Of a stretch of 64,000 nucleotides of DNA, positions 55,377-62,913 are shown piece by piece. The notes beneath the pieces are model-generated. The model saw only the letters and a list, made by a program, of their open reading frames with translations. It searched no databases and had not been told where the DNA came from. Both the position numbers and the translations under genes were made by a program. The DNA lies in assembly GCA_944320235.1 (NCBI GenBank), contig CALUGQ010000001.1:62001-126000 (forward strand). The letters are read 5' to 3'. This DNA comes from an uncultured Prevotella sp. (GTDB lineage Bacteria > Bacteroidota > Bacteroidia > Bacteroidales > Bacteroidaceae). Position 1 is the first letter of the stretch; the number at the start of each line of letters is the position of its first letter.

Positions 55377-55634
55377 ATGCCCGAAATTTGCAGATTCTAC
55401 GGTATAATTATCAGCCTGTTCTGGAAAGACCATAATCCTCCGCACATTCACTTCACATACGGGGATTATAAATGCTCCATGAGCATATTGGACAGAATCG
55501 TGGACGGCCAAGCCCCGGCAAAGGTAATTGCTAAAGTAAACGAGTGGATAAATCAGCACGAGCCAGAGCTGCTTGAACTATGGGGGAAAGCCCAAAGAGG
55601 AGAAAAATTGAACAAAATAGAACCTTTAAAATAA
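55377..55634 (+). CDS. DUF4160 protein
   Basis: An 85-residue protein starting MPEICRFYGIIISLFW. The DHNPPHIHFTYGDY core (about 17-31) is the DUF4160 mark, with conserved His and acidic residues. Family members are commonly encoded with DUF2442, as here (7 bp downstream), and are thought to form toxin-antitoxin-like pairs, though I know of no proven mechanism. The longer in-frame upstream start lies before the promoter box, so ATG 55377 is taken. It starts a plus-strand run of six genes. Confidence 0.88.
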   Translation: MPEICRFYGIIISLFWKDHNPPHIHFTYGDYKCSMSILDRIVDGQAPAKVIAKVNEWINQHEPELLELWGKAQRGEKLNKIEPLK

Positions 55635-55641
55635 TATTGCC

Positions 55642-55875
55642 ATGCTAAAAATCGTTGACGTTGACTACATAAAAGACTACGAGCTGCTCATCGCTTTCAG
55701 CGACGGAAGCAAGAAGAGAGTAGACCTGAAGCCCTACCTCAAAGGCGAAGTGTTCGGCGATTTGCTCGACAAGGACAAGTTCATACAGTATGGCTTGACC
55801 AACTCGACAATAGAATGGGCCAACGGGGCAGACCTCGCCCCGGAGTTCCTGCACGAGATAGGCATTGCGTGCTGA
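55642..55875 (+). CDS. DUF2442 protein
   Basis: A 77-residue protein, MLKIVDVDYIKDYELLIAF, with FSDGSKKRVDLKPYL and the closing NSTIEWANGADLAPEFLHEI, both typical of DUF2442. It follows DUF4160 by 7 bp and should be its partner. DUF2442 proteins are small beta-rich domains, sometimes fused to HTH; no HTH is present here. Confidence 0.88.
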   Translation: MLKIVDVDYIKDYELLIAFSDGSKKRVDLKPYLKGEVFGDLLDKDKFIQYGLTNSTIEWANGADLAPEFLHEIGIAC

Positions 55876-55905
55876 ACAGGAAACACCTTAATTACAAGAC
55901 GGCAA

Positions 55906-56841
55906 ATGTCAAGCAACGCTTTCAAACGCCAGCTGTGGCTCCTCGACACGCTGTTAAGGCACAAGCGGCTTACGTTCGAGGAGATTAGAAGATTGTGGGA
56001 GTACGCCTCCATCAACGATGAGCGCAAGTCTCTTAGCCTGCGGACATTCCACAACCAAAAGGACGCATTGTGCTCCATGTTCGGCATTTCCATTGCGTGC
56101 TCTGCCGCAGACGGCTACAAATACCACATCAGCAATGAGGCTCCGTTGGACAATGCCCCATACCTGCAATGGCTTGTGAACACATTCAACACTGTGGAGA
56201 CAATACGCCAAAGCGCAGACCTGCACGAAAGAATCATCCTGGAAGAAATGTCGGACGGGGCGCAATTCCTGCAAACGGTGATTCGCGCCATGAGAGAATG
56301 CAGGGTGCTGAATGTGAAATACCAGTCGTATTACAAGACCGAGCCACGTGAACTGCATTTCAGGCCGTACTGCATCAAGGTGCTTAGGCAGCGGTGGTAT
56401 GTTGTCGGCACGGTAGAAGAAGACCGTGACATCAGGACAATCTCGCTCGACCGGGCATGGAACATGGAAGCCACCGACAAGCACTTTGAATATCCGAAAG
56501 ACTTCAGCCCGAAAGAATATTTCCGCAACAGCGTCGGCATCTACGTCAACGAAGGACTCAAACCGGAGAACATCGTTGTCAGGGTTCATGGCGTAATGGC
56601 GGCACACCTGCGCTCCGTGCCTCTCCACGAATCGCAAGAGGAGCTGCAAAGCACCTCAACCCGCACAGACTTCAGGTACAGAATGGCACCCAGCCACGAA
56701 CTTGTACTGAGGCTTATCGGCTTGGGGAAGTCCGTTGAAGTGATAGAGCCGGAATGCCTCAGAGGCATGATGAGAGACGAACTTGGCAATATGCTGGAAG
56801 CATACAAGCATGAATCTGCCAGCGAAAAAAGCGACGACTAA
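55906..56841 (+). CDS. WYL-domain transcriptional regulator
   Basis: A 311-residue protein. The N-terminal 60 residues resemble a winged HTH (KRQLWLLDTLLRHKRLTFEEIRRLW in outline, SLRTFHNQKDAL as recognition region). The WYL domain runs about 120-200, with VKYQSYYKTEPRELHFRPYCIKVLRQRWYVVG in outline, and a C-terminal WCX-like part (about 220-300). WYL regulators bind nucleic-acid-type ligands and often control phage-defence loci. It starts 30 bp after DUF2442; the next gene has its own promoter, so the WYL protein may repress or read out its neighbours. Confidence 0.9.
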   Translation: MSSNAFKRQLWLLDTLLRHKRLTFEEIRRLWEYASINDERKSLSLRTFHNQKDALCSMFGISIACSAADGYKYHISNEAPLDNAPYLQWLVNTFNTVETIRQSADLHERIILEEMSDGAQFLQTVIRAMRECRVLNVKYQSYYKTEPRELHFRPYCIKVLRQRWYVVGTVEEDRDIRTISLDRAWNMEATDKHFEYPKDFSPKEYFRNSVGIYVNEGLKPENIVVRVHGVMAAHLRSVPLHESQEELQSTSTRTDFRYRMAPSHELVLRLIGLGKSVEVIEPECLRGMMRDELGNMLEAYKHESASEKSDD

Positions 56842-56897
56842 CGACAATTCATATAAAATTCCACTCGCCTATGAAAGTTTTTTGCACACCGCCATAC

Positions 56898-56905
56898 TAT
56901 CTTTG
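56898..56905 (+). promoter_or_regulatory. -7 promoter box for the DnaE-like/nuclease-like pair
   Basis: TATCTTTG lies 27 bp before ATG 56933 and 56 bp after the WYL stop, so the pair can be transcribed apart from the WYL gene. Confidence 0.65.
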
Positions 56906-56932
56906 CCCTCGAAACCAAACCACGCCAAAGCA

Positions 56933-57487
56933 ATGAAAGCAACCAGAGACAAACGAAGAAAGGCTGAACTCAAAAGAAGGCAAGAGGAAGAGACGTTCAG
57001 ATTTCAAGTCATGTACGGCCTGAAAAACCGGCCGGGCTGCGGCATCCCTGCCGACAACATAGTGCTGGACGGCGAGCTTGAATCAATATTCCACCACGGA
57101 CTGGCGAAAGGAATGCTGCAATTGCGCGACATGATAAACGCGGTCAAAGACGGGTTAGGCATCAGCCCCGTTGACGAGATGTGCTCGCTCAACGGCAACG
57201 CCACTCCTTATCTGTTGGGAATAACAAGCGTAAACCCGCTAGAATATGCCGACATCAACCTCGACAGAGTGTGCCGCCTGGCGGACAAACGGCTGACGGA
57301 GGTGCCTCTGAAAGTGGAAATATATTACAACGATGACGCGCGCAACAAAGTGTTCGACTGGCTGACGGAACACGGCTACCGCACTGCCGTGATGTATTAC
57401 CAAACAATCGTAAGGCTGGAAAATGTCTTCGTGACAATCAAAAGGACAACAAACAATACACAACCCCATAAAACACAAAGCACATGA
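56933..57487 (+). CDS. DnaE-palm-like protein without catalytic aspartates
   Basis: A 184-residue protein. After a basic start (MKATRDKRRKAELKRRQEEE) it follows a stretch of bacterial DNA polymerase III alpha. GELESIFHHGLAKG fits the TELQVINQMGFPGY stretch of E. coli DnaE, then MINAVKDGLGI fits FIQWSKDNGV, TPYLLGITSVNPLEY fits VAYALKITDLDPLEF, and EVPLKVEIYYND fits the SMPDFDVDFCME stretch. The GPGRGSGAGS loop is replaced by an unrelated sequence, and all aspartates of PDFDVDF are absent (PLKVEIY). It cannot be an active polymerase. The frame is intact, with its own promoter, and it overlaps the next gene by ATGA. The homology is by eye and should be treated as an inference. Confidence 0.6.
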   Translation: MKATRDKRRKAELKRRQEEETFRFQVMYGLKNRPGCGIPADNIVLDGELESIFHHGLAKGMLQLRDMINAVKDGLGISPVDEMCSLNGNATPYLLGITSVNPLEYADINLDRVCRLADKRLTEVPLKVEIYYNDDARNKVFDWLTEHGYRTAVMYYQTIVRLENVFVTIKRTTNNTQPHKTQST

Positions 57488-58206
57488 ACATCAGATACGA
57501 GAAAGAAGGAATGGCCATAGACAGCCTCGAAGCTTGGAAAAGACTTGGCAAGACAAAAAAGGATGACCAATGGAAAGAAGGCCGCAGCGCACGGCTGATG
57601 GCCGAGCTGGCGATTGAGAGAAAGCCAGAGTTCGCGAAACGGGTATCAGACCTGCTGGCCGAATGCGGCATTGCAGAGCAGGATTTCGTCTGCGAGCCGG
57701 AAGCGGCAGCCGGTCTTGGCGAAGGAATGTACTCAGGAGGGCCACGCAACCACGACCTGCTCATGCTTGGGAAAGACTGCGTAATTGGCATAGAAGCCAA
57801 GGTTTCAGAACTTTTTGATGAAGAAATCGGCAAGCGACTGATCGGCAAGCATCAGAAAAGCAAAAAAGGCAACAGGAGCAAGAGGGCGAAACTCCTGATT
57901 GACTTCTTGACGCCTGGCAAAACCCAAAACGAGGTAAAAGGAATAGGCTACCAGCTCTTCACGGCGGCCAGAGGCACAATGTGCGCAGCCGTGGAACATG
58001 GGGTGGAGAAATGCATAATGCTCGTCATCACGTTCAAAGGCAATGTGGAAAAAGAAAAGAATTACGATGCAAATTGCGCAAAAAACGCGAAAGACTTTGA
58101 CGACTTCCTAAAAGCGACAGGAGCGGACGGCAACGGACGGATTGTCAGAGACATCTCCGGCAAAGACATTTCCTGCTGGATAAAGCATATCGACGTGACT
58201 GTATAA
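57484..58206 (+). CDS. PD-(D/E)XK-like protein (DUF6946-like)
   Basis: A 240-residue protein. Start region SLEAWKRLGKTKKDDQWKEG and ARLMAELAIERKPEF resemble DUF6946 proteins. The middle has PRNHDLLMLGKDCVIGIEAKV: an Asp in the first strand and Glu-Ala-Lys in the second give the D...ExK pattern of PD-(D/E)XK nucleases; GIGYQLFTAARG supplies the following helix with Gln. It starts within the stop of the DnaE-like gene (ATGA), so the two products are probably partners. A nuclease or nucleic-acid-binding role is inferred from the motif only. Confidence 0.65.
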   Translation: MNIRYEKEGMAIDSLEAWKRLGKTKKDDQWKEGRSARLMAELAIERKPEFAKRVSDLLAECGIAEQDFVCEPEAAAGLGEGMYSGGPRNHDLLMLGKDCVIGIEAKVSELFDEEIGKRLIGKHQKSKKGNRSKRAKLLIDFLTPGKTQNEVKGIGYQLFTAARGTMCAAVEHGVEKCIMLVITFKGNVEKEKNYDANCAKNAKDFDDFLKATGADGNGRIVRDISGKDISCWIKHIDVTV

Positions 58207-58215
58207 TCCGCCGAA

Positions 58216-58821
58216 ATGAGGATACTGCACATATCAGACACGCACGGACTGCACCGTAAGCCAATCCTGCCAGAGGCCGATGTGCTGGTGCATTCGGGCG
58301 ACTTCACCTTTGCCGGGGCCGAGAGTGAGGCTTACGAATTCATGGAATGGCTCATCGGCCTGCCTTATAATAACAAGGTATTTATCGCCGGCAACCACGA
58401 TGATTGTATGTTCGGGGCAGACTCCATAAGCGGCCTGCCTGCCAACGTACACTATCTTTGCAACTCTGGGGTGACGCTCTGCGGCATCAGCTTCTACGGC
58501 GTTCCGCTGCTGATGGGCGACATTCTGAGCGGAGATTACGATGCCATGATTGGCAAAATCCCCGACAAGACTGACATTCTGATTACGCACCAGCCACCGT
58601 TCGGCATCCTCGACGGCAGCGACCGCGACAAATCGGCGCATTACGGCGACCGGCTGCTGCTCGAAAGGGTGGGAACGGTGCGCCCCAAGCTCCATCTTTT
58701 CGGCCACAACCACAACAGCTACGGCACTGTTTCCGCCGGCGGCACCATTTTCTCCAATGCCGCCATGCTCGACAACGGATACAACATGAAGCCTGTCCGC
58801 CCCACCCTACTCGATGTCTGA
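58216..58821 (+). CDS. Calcineurin-like metallophosphoesterase
   Basis: A 201-residue enzyme with all metal motifs: DTH (8-10), GDF (Asp29), GNHDD (Asn60-His61), ITHQPPFG, and GHNHNSYG. Such enzymes split phosphodiesters, including nucleotides and cyclic nucleotides. ATG 58216 starts 9 bp after the preceding stop, so it may belong with that operon, though this family is widespread and could be a bystander. Confidence 0.9.
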   Translation: MRILHISDTHGLHRKPILPEADVLVHSGDFTFAGAESEAYEFMEWLIGLPYNNKVFIAGNHDDCMFGADSISGLPANVHYLCNSGVTLCGISFYGVPLLMGDILSGDYDAMIGKIPDKTDILITHQPPFGILDGSDRDKSAHYGDRLLLERVGTVRPKLHLFGHNHNSYGTVSAGGTIFSNAAMLDNGYNMKPVRPTLLDV

Positions 58822-58847
58822 CAGCCGCACAGACCGCCTACCGCACC

Positions 58848-58934
58848 AAAGTTCACCGGGAAAAGTGTAAGATTCGGCCAAAAGTTCGCCGAGAAAAGTG
58901 TGGTGCTTGCGCTGAAGTTCGCAAAGAAAAGTGC
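58848..58934. repeat. Three direct repeats with exact 33-bp period
   Basis: Units of about 21 bp (AAAGTTCrCCGrGAAAAGTGt) at 58848-58868, 58881-58901 and a more diverged one at 58914-58934, split by 12-bp spacers. They lie directly upstream of the promoter of the two-component operon. Spacing near three helical turns places all on one DNA face, as expected for operator sites. The rest of gap 58822-59063 holds only the promoter. Confidence 0.75.
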
Positions 58935-58965
58935 AAAACCGCGATGCCATGTCGCTGAAAATGCG

Positions 58966-58973
58966 TATTTTTG
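58966..58973 (+). promoter_or_regulatory. -7 promoter box for the two-component operon
   Basis: TATTTTTG lies 90 bp before ATG 59064; the third direct repeat ends 31 bp upstream of it. Confidence 0.6.
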
Positions 58974-59063
58974 CGAACGCTCAACAACGGCGAACCTAGC
59001 CGGGCGGCAAGCCTATGGCGGCCTGGCAACTGAGTGGCCCACAAGTTATCAACAGACAAAAAC

Positions 59064-59741
59064 ATGAAGATACTGATAGTGGAAGACAACGACGACCTGC
59101 GCGAAGTGATAGCCCGGTCGCTCGAAAAGGAACGGTATGTGGCCGAGACGGCGGCCAACTACTCGGAGGCACGCATGAAAGCGTTCGTATATGAGTACGA
59201 CTGCATACTGCTCGACATAATGCTGCCCGACGGCAACGGGCTCGACCTGCTGCGCGAAATGCACGCTGCGGGCCGGCGGGCGAACGTGATAATACTCTCG
59301 GCCAAGGACTCTATAGACGACAAGGTGAACGGACTGGAGCTTGGGGCCGACGACTACCTGCCCAAGCCTTTCCACCTGGCGGAGCTTCACGCCAGGATAA
59401 AGAGCGTGCTGCGCAGGCAAATGCGAGGCGGCGAACAGACGGTAAAGGTGGCCAACGTGACGATACACCCCGACACATTCCGCGTTGAAGTGGGCGGCAC
59501 GCCCGTTGAGCTGAACCGCAAGGAGTACGACATACTGCTCTACCTCGTGAACCGCCGGGGGCGGCTGATAGAGAAACAGACGCTGGCAGAGGCCGTATGG
59601 GGCGACGACATCGACCAGGCAGACAACTTCGACTTCATCTACGCACAGATGAAAAACCTGCGCAAGCGGCTCAAGGCGGCAGGTGCCGGCATAGAGATAA
59701 AGACCGTCTACGGCTTCGGCTACAAACTCACCGAGACATGA
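59064..59741 (+). CDS. OmpR-family response regulator
   Basis: A 225-residue regulator. The receiver domain has acidic residues in VEDNDD, phospho-acceptor Asp51 in LLDIMLPDGNG, and Lys101 in LPKPF. The winged-helix effector (about 130-225) includes PVELNRKEYDILLYLVNRRGRLIEKQTLAEAVWG and KTVYGFGYKLTE in outline. The 3' end overlaps the kinase start (ATGA). ATG 59064 fits the family start MKILIVEDN. It likely binds the direct repeats upstream. Confidence 0.95.
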   Translation: MKILIVEDNDDLREVIARSLEKERYVAETAANYSEARMKAFVYEYDCILLDIMLPDGNGLDLLREMHAAGRRANVIILSAKDSIDDKVNGLELGADDYLPKPFHLAELHARIKSVLRRQMRGGEQTVKVANVTIHPDTFRVEVGGTPVELNRKEYDILLYLVNRRGRLIEKQTLAEAVWGDDIDQADNFDFIYAQMKNLRKRLKAAGAGIEIKTVYGFGYKLTET

Positions 59742-61027
59742 AACTGGTCAACCTGCTCACCCTGCGCCTCTCAGTCATAGGCGCACTGGTGTTCGCCTTC
59801 TGGGCAACGCTGTTCTACTTTGCCATCATCGACGAGATAAACGACGAGGTGGACGACTCGCTCGAGGACCACGCCGAGACGGTGATACGCCGCTCGCTGG
59901 CCGGCGAGCCGCTGCCCGACGAGCCGGCCACGACCAACAACCAGTACTACCTGCACGAGGTGTCGGCCGAATACGCCGCCAGCCGCTCGCACATACGCTA
60001 CGAAGACAACGAGGTTTACATCAAGTCCAAGAACGAGTTTGAGCCGGCCCGCACCATATCCTACATATTCAACGACGACCAAGGACGGTTCTTCGAGGTG
60101 GTGGTGTTCACCCCAACCATCGACAAGGCCGACCTGAAGGCCGCCGTGGCCTACTGGCTGGCCGCCCTCTACGCAGCCATGGTGGCCTGCATCGTGGTGG
60201 TAAACAGGCGCTCGCTGCGCCGCGGAATGCGCCCGCTGCAAGCCATACTGGCGTGGCTCGACGACTACCGGCTGGGCGAACGCAACAAGGAAATGCCGCA
60301 GAACACCAGCGTGACGGAGTTCAGGAGGCTGGGCGAGGCCATCAGCCGCACGACGAAACGCAACGAGGCCCTCTTCGAGGAGCAGAAGCGCTTCACGGCC
60401 AACGCCTCGCACGAGCTGCAGACCCCGCTTGCCGTGATACAGAGCCGGCTGGAGATGCTGCTCGACGACGGCCAGCTGACAGAGCAGCAGATGGGCGAGG
60501 TGGTGAAGGCGCTGCACACGCTGAAAGCCCTCGCGCGCACCAACCGCTCGCTGCTGCTGCTCAGCAAGATAGCGGGAGGGCAGTTCACGTCGACCGAGGC
60601 CGTAAGCATGGCCGGAACGGTAGACCGGCTGCTGCCCGACATGGAAATGATATACGCCCACAAAGGCATCACCGTGGAAAGGCGCAACGACGGCGACCTG
60701 GTGCTCAACATGGACGAGTCGCTCGCCACCACGCTCGCCACGAACCTGCTGAAGAACGCCTTCACGCACTGCAACCGCGGCGGCCGCATCGCGATAAGCA
60801 TCTCCACGACATCCATGTCCATAGCCAACACGGGCCAGGAAACGCCTCTCGACGGCCAGCGGATATTCGAACGCTTCTACCACACGCCCGGAAACGCCTC
60901 GTCGACAGGCCTCGGCCTCTCGATAGTGCAGGCCATCTGCCGGCTCTACGGCATAAGCGTCGATTACCGCTTCGAGCGGGGAATGCACATGTTTAATGTG
61001 GGCAGCAACAGCAGGCAAAAGCCTTAG
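59738..61027 (+). CDS. Sensor histidine kinase
   Basis: A 429-residue inner-membrane kinase. Two membrane segments (about 11-30 and 135-155) enclose an extracytoplasmic sensor of about 105 residues, followed by HAMP-like linker, phospho-acceptor His225 (ANASHELQTPLAVIQ), N box (NLLKNAFTHCN) and G box (STGLGLSIVQAI). It phosphorylates the response regulator encoded just upstream. The signal is unknown. An upstream in-frame extension is rejected because it lies within the response regulator gene. Confidence 0.94.
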   Translation: MKLVNLLTLRLSVIGALVFAFWATLFYFAIIDEINDEVDDSLEDHAETVIRRSLAGEPLPDEPATTNNQYYLHEVSAEYAASRSHIRYEDNEVYIKSKNEFEPARTISYIFNDDQGRFFEVVVFTPTIDKADLKAAVAYWLAALYAAMVACIVVVNRRSLRRGMRPLQAILAWLDDYRLGERNKEMPQNTSVTEFRRLGEAISRTTKRNEALFEEQKRFTANASHELQTPLAVIQSRLEMLLDDGQLTEQQMGEVVKALHTLKALARTNRSLLLLSKIAGGQFTSTEAVSMAGTVDRLLPDMEMIYAHKGITVERRNDGDLVLNMDESLATTLATNLLKNAFTHCNRGGRIAISISTTSMSIANTGQETPLDGQRIFERFYHTPGNASSTGLGLSIVQAICRLYGISVDYRFERGMHMFNVGSNSRQKP

Positions 61028-61124
61028 CAGCGCCAAAATTCAACACAACTGAACCTGGAGAAACAGCATTCAAAATACGTTTTCAGCCCTGCAACCAGGC
61101 CATGAAGCCCTCTGTTTCTTTCCG

Positions 61125-61159
61125 AAACGGCCTGCATCGCGGCGCGATGCAGGCCGTTT
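61125..61159. repeat. GC-rich hairpin repeat, family member 7
   Basis: A perfect 16-bp stem, AAACGGCCTGCATCGC with GCGATGCAGGCCGTTT, and a 3-nt loop. It lies 98 bp after the kinase stop and may act as its terminator (TTTT follows). Confidence 0.75.
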
Positions 61160-61515
61160 TGCCTGGCAAGACAGCACGTCCGGCAAGGCAAGACCACCCC
61201 TTCGACACACTCGAGACAGCAGCCTTGAAGGCTGAGCGAGACCGTTTCAGAGGCCGGCTCCATTGCACACGCAAGGCCGACCGGCCTGTAAGCCCCGCAG
61301 TGCCAATGCCTTACGCATGCACACCCACGCCGCGCAAAATTCGCCCAAGCCACATGACATTTTCAAATCAGCGAAAAATGGAACGGGAAGGAGCACCGGC
61401 TTTTGACACTGTTGAAAAACAATCAACACCGAGAGCCGCCTGCCGTGTTCCCCGTGCTTGCAAACCAAGCCCCAAAGGAAGCCAAAGCGGCAGGCAACAA
61501 GCTGTATGGCAAAAA

Positions 61516-61547
61516 TTTTGCCGTATAGAATAAAAGTACTACCTTTG
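61516..61547 (+). promoter_or_regulatory. Promoter of the polysaccharide locus with long leader
   Basis: TTTTG (61516-61520) and TACCTTTG (61540-61547) form a -33/-7 pair with a 19-bp spacer. The first gene starts at 61799, so the leader is about 247 nt. The leader has a hairpin CCGTGCA...TGCACGG (near 61630-61650). Within gap 61028-61798 I see no credible gene. Confidence 0.65.
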
Positions 61548-61798
61548 CATGGAACAAACTGCACCCGGGGGAAAACCGGGGAAAGCCTCCTCCATCCCCC
61601 ACTTGCATTACCGTTGCATGACGAAGTGCCGTGCAGCCCCATGCACGGGCGATGCCGCAACATGAGCGCCAAGAGCCCGGACGTAAGGGGGAGAACATCG
61701 GCAAACCTAAGCGTGAGGCACGGCCGGCATAAGCTGGCAGCCCTGGGGAGTCCGCATGGCACCATACATAACAAGCACCCAGCAAAACATATACACAC

Positions 61799-62911
61799 AT
61801 GAAAATCGGTCTGGTGACATGGATCGGCATGGGCAATTTCGGGACAACCCTCCAGTCGTTCGCCTTGCACGAGAAGCTGCGGCGAATGGGACATGACGTT
61901 TACTTCCTGAACATATCAAGCAACTTCAGCCCGGTGCGCAGCACGATAAAATACGTGCTCAGGCTCAGCGGCCTGCTCAAGATGTGCTGGAAACATAAGT
62001 TCAAGGCAGCATCACCCGGCAATGGCGCAAAGCTCTACCGGTTCGTTGCAGCAAACTACAACATAAAGACCCCTGTATACCCCCTGGAATTGCGCAGGCT
62101 CACGGCAAAGACTGACGTTTTCTTGACCGGCAGCGACCAAATATGGAACGTGAAGTACAGGTTTGACCCAATGATGTTCTTGAGTTTCGCCGGCGAGACC
62201 AAGCGCGTGGCATACGCGTCGAGCATAGGGGTGGCAGCCATACCGCAAGAATACAGGGGCGCAGTGAGCCGCCTGCTCAACAAGTTCGCCCACATAGGGG
62301 TAAGGGAGCAGTCGGCCGTGAAAGCCCTCAGCGAGGTGACCGGGAGGGAAGACATAACGCAAGTGGCCGACCCCACGTTCCTGCTATCGCCCGCCGAATG
62401 GTCGGAAATATGCCAAGGCGCCACATACGAAGTTGCACTGCCCGGCAGGTACATGCTTTGCTACCTGATAGGCAACAACGAAAGCTACCCACGGCAGGTG
62501 AAAGACATCGCAGAAAAGAGAGGCATAAAAAACGTGATAGTGATACCAGCCGTCGAGAACAAGGAAACCAACGTCGAAGGGGCGACAGTGTACCGGCAGG
62601 CCGGCCCTGCCGAGTTTGTAGACCTGATAAGGCGGGCTGAGCTTGTATGCACCGATTCCTTCCATGCCACGGCATTGTCGATAAACCTGTCTAAGGATTT
62701 CATCGAACTGCTACGGTTCAAAGACGGCGATGAAACTTCACAAAATTCGCGGATATACGACTTGCTCGACCAATACGGGCTGCGCTGGCGACTGTACACC
62801 AACGGCAGCGACGTCCCGGCAGGACAAATAAACTACACACACATACAGGAGAAACTCGAAGCCGACAAGGCACGCTCGCTGCAATTTCTGATTGACTCAA
62901 TAGAAAGGTAA
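61799..62911 (+). CDS. Polysaccharide pyruvyl transferase family protein
   Basis: A 370-residue transferase. The N-terminus IGLVTWIGMGNFGTTLQSFAL is the family start; VFLTGSDQIWNVKY, YASSIGV, REQSAVKALSEVTG, VADPTFLL and VCTDSFHATALSI follow in the usual order. It adds pyruvyl (ketal) groups from PEP to cell-surface sugars. It is the first gene of a polysaccharide cluster that continues beyond the window. ATG 61799 follows an A-rich leader. Confidence 0.9.
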   Translation: MKIGLVTWIGMGNFGTTLQSFALHEKLRRMGHDVYFLNISSNFSPVRSTIKYVLRLSGLLKMCWKHKFKAASPGNGAKLYRFVAANYNIKTPVYPLELRRLTAKTDVFLTGSDQIWNVKYRFDPMMFLSFAGETKRVAYASSIGVAAIPQEYRGAVSRLLNKFAHIGVREQSAVKALSEVTGREDITQVADPTFLLSPAEWSEICQGATYEVALPGRYMLCYLIGNNESYPRQVKDIAEKRGIKNVIVIPAVENKETNVEGATVYRQAGPAEFVDLIRRAELVCTDSFHATALSINLSKDFIELLRFKDGDETSQNSRIYDLLDQYGLRWRLYTNGSDVPAGQINYTHIQEKLEADKARSLQFLIDSIER

Positions 62912-62913
62912 AC

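Noticed and set aside
58848-58934. Three regular direct repeats looked like a minimal CRISPR array
   Set aside because: The spacers are only 12 bp, the units diverge, and no cas gene is near. The position at a promoter fits operators better.
61102-61533. 143-residue plus-strand frame after the kinase gene
   Set aside because: It crosses a perfect hairpin and has random Arg/Pro/Ala-rich sequence. No ribosome site or homology is apparent.
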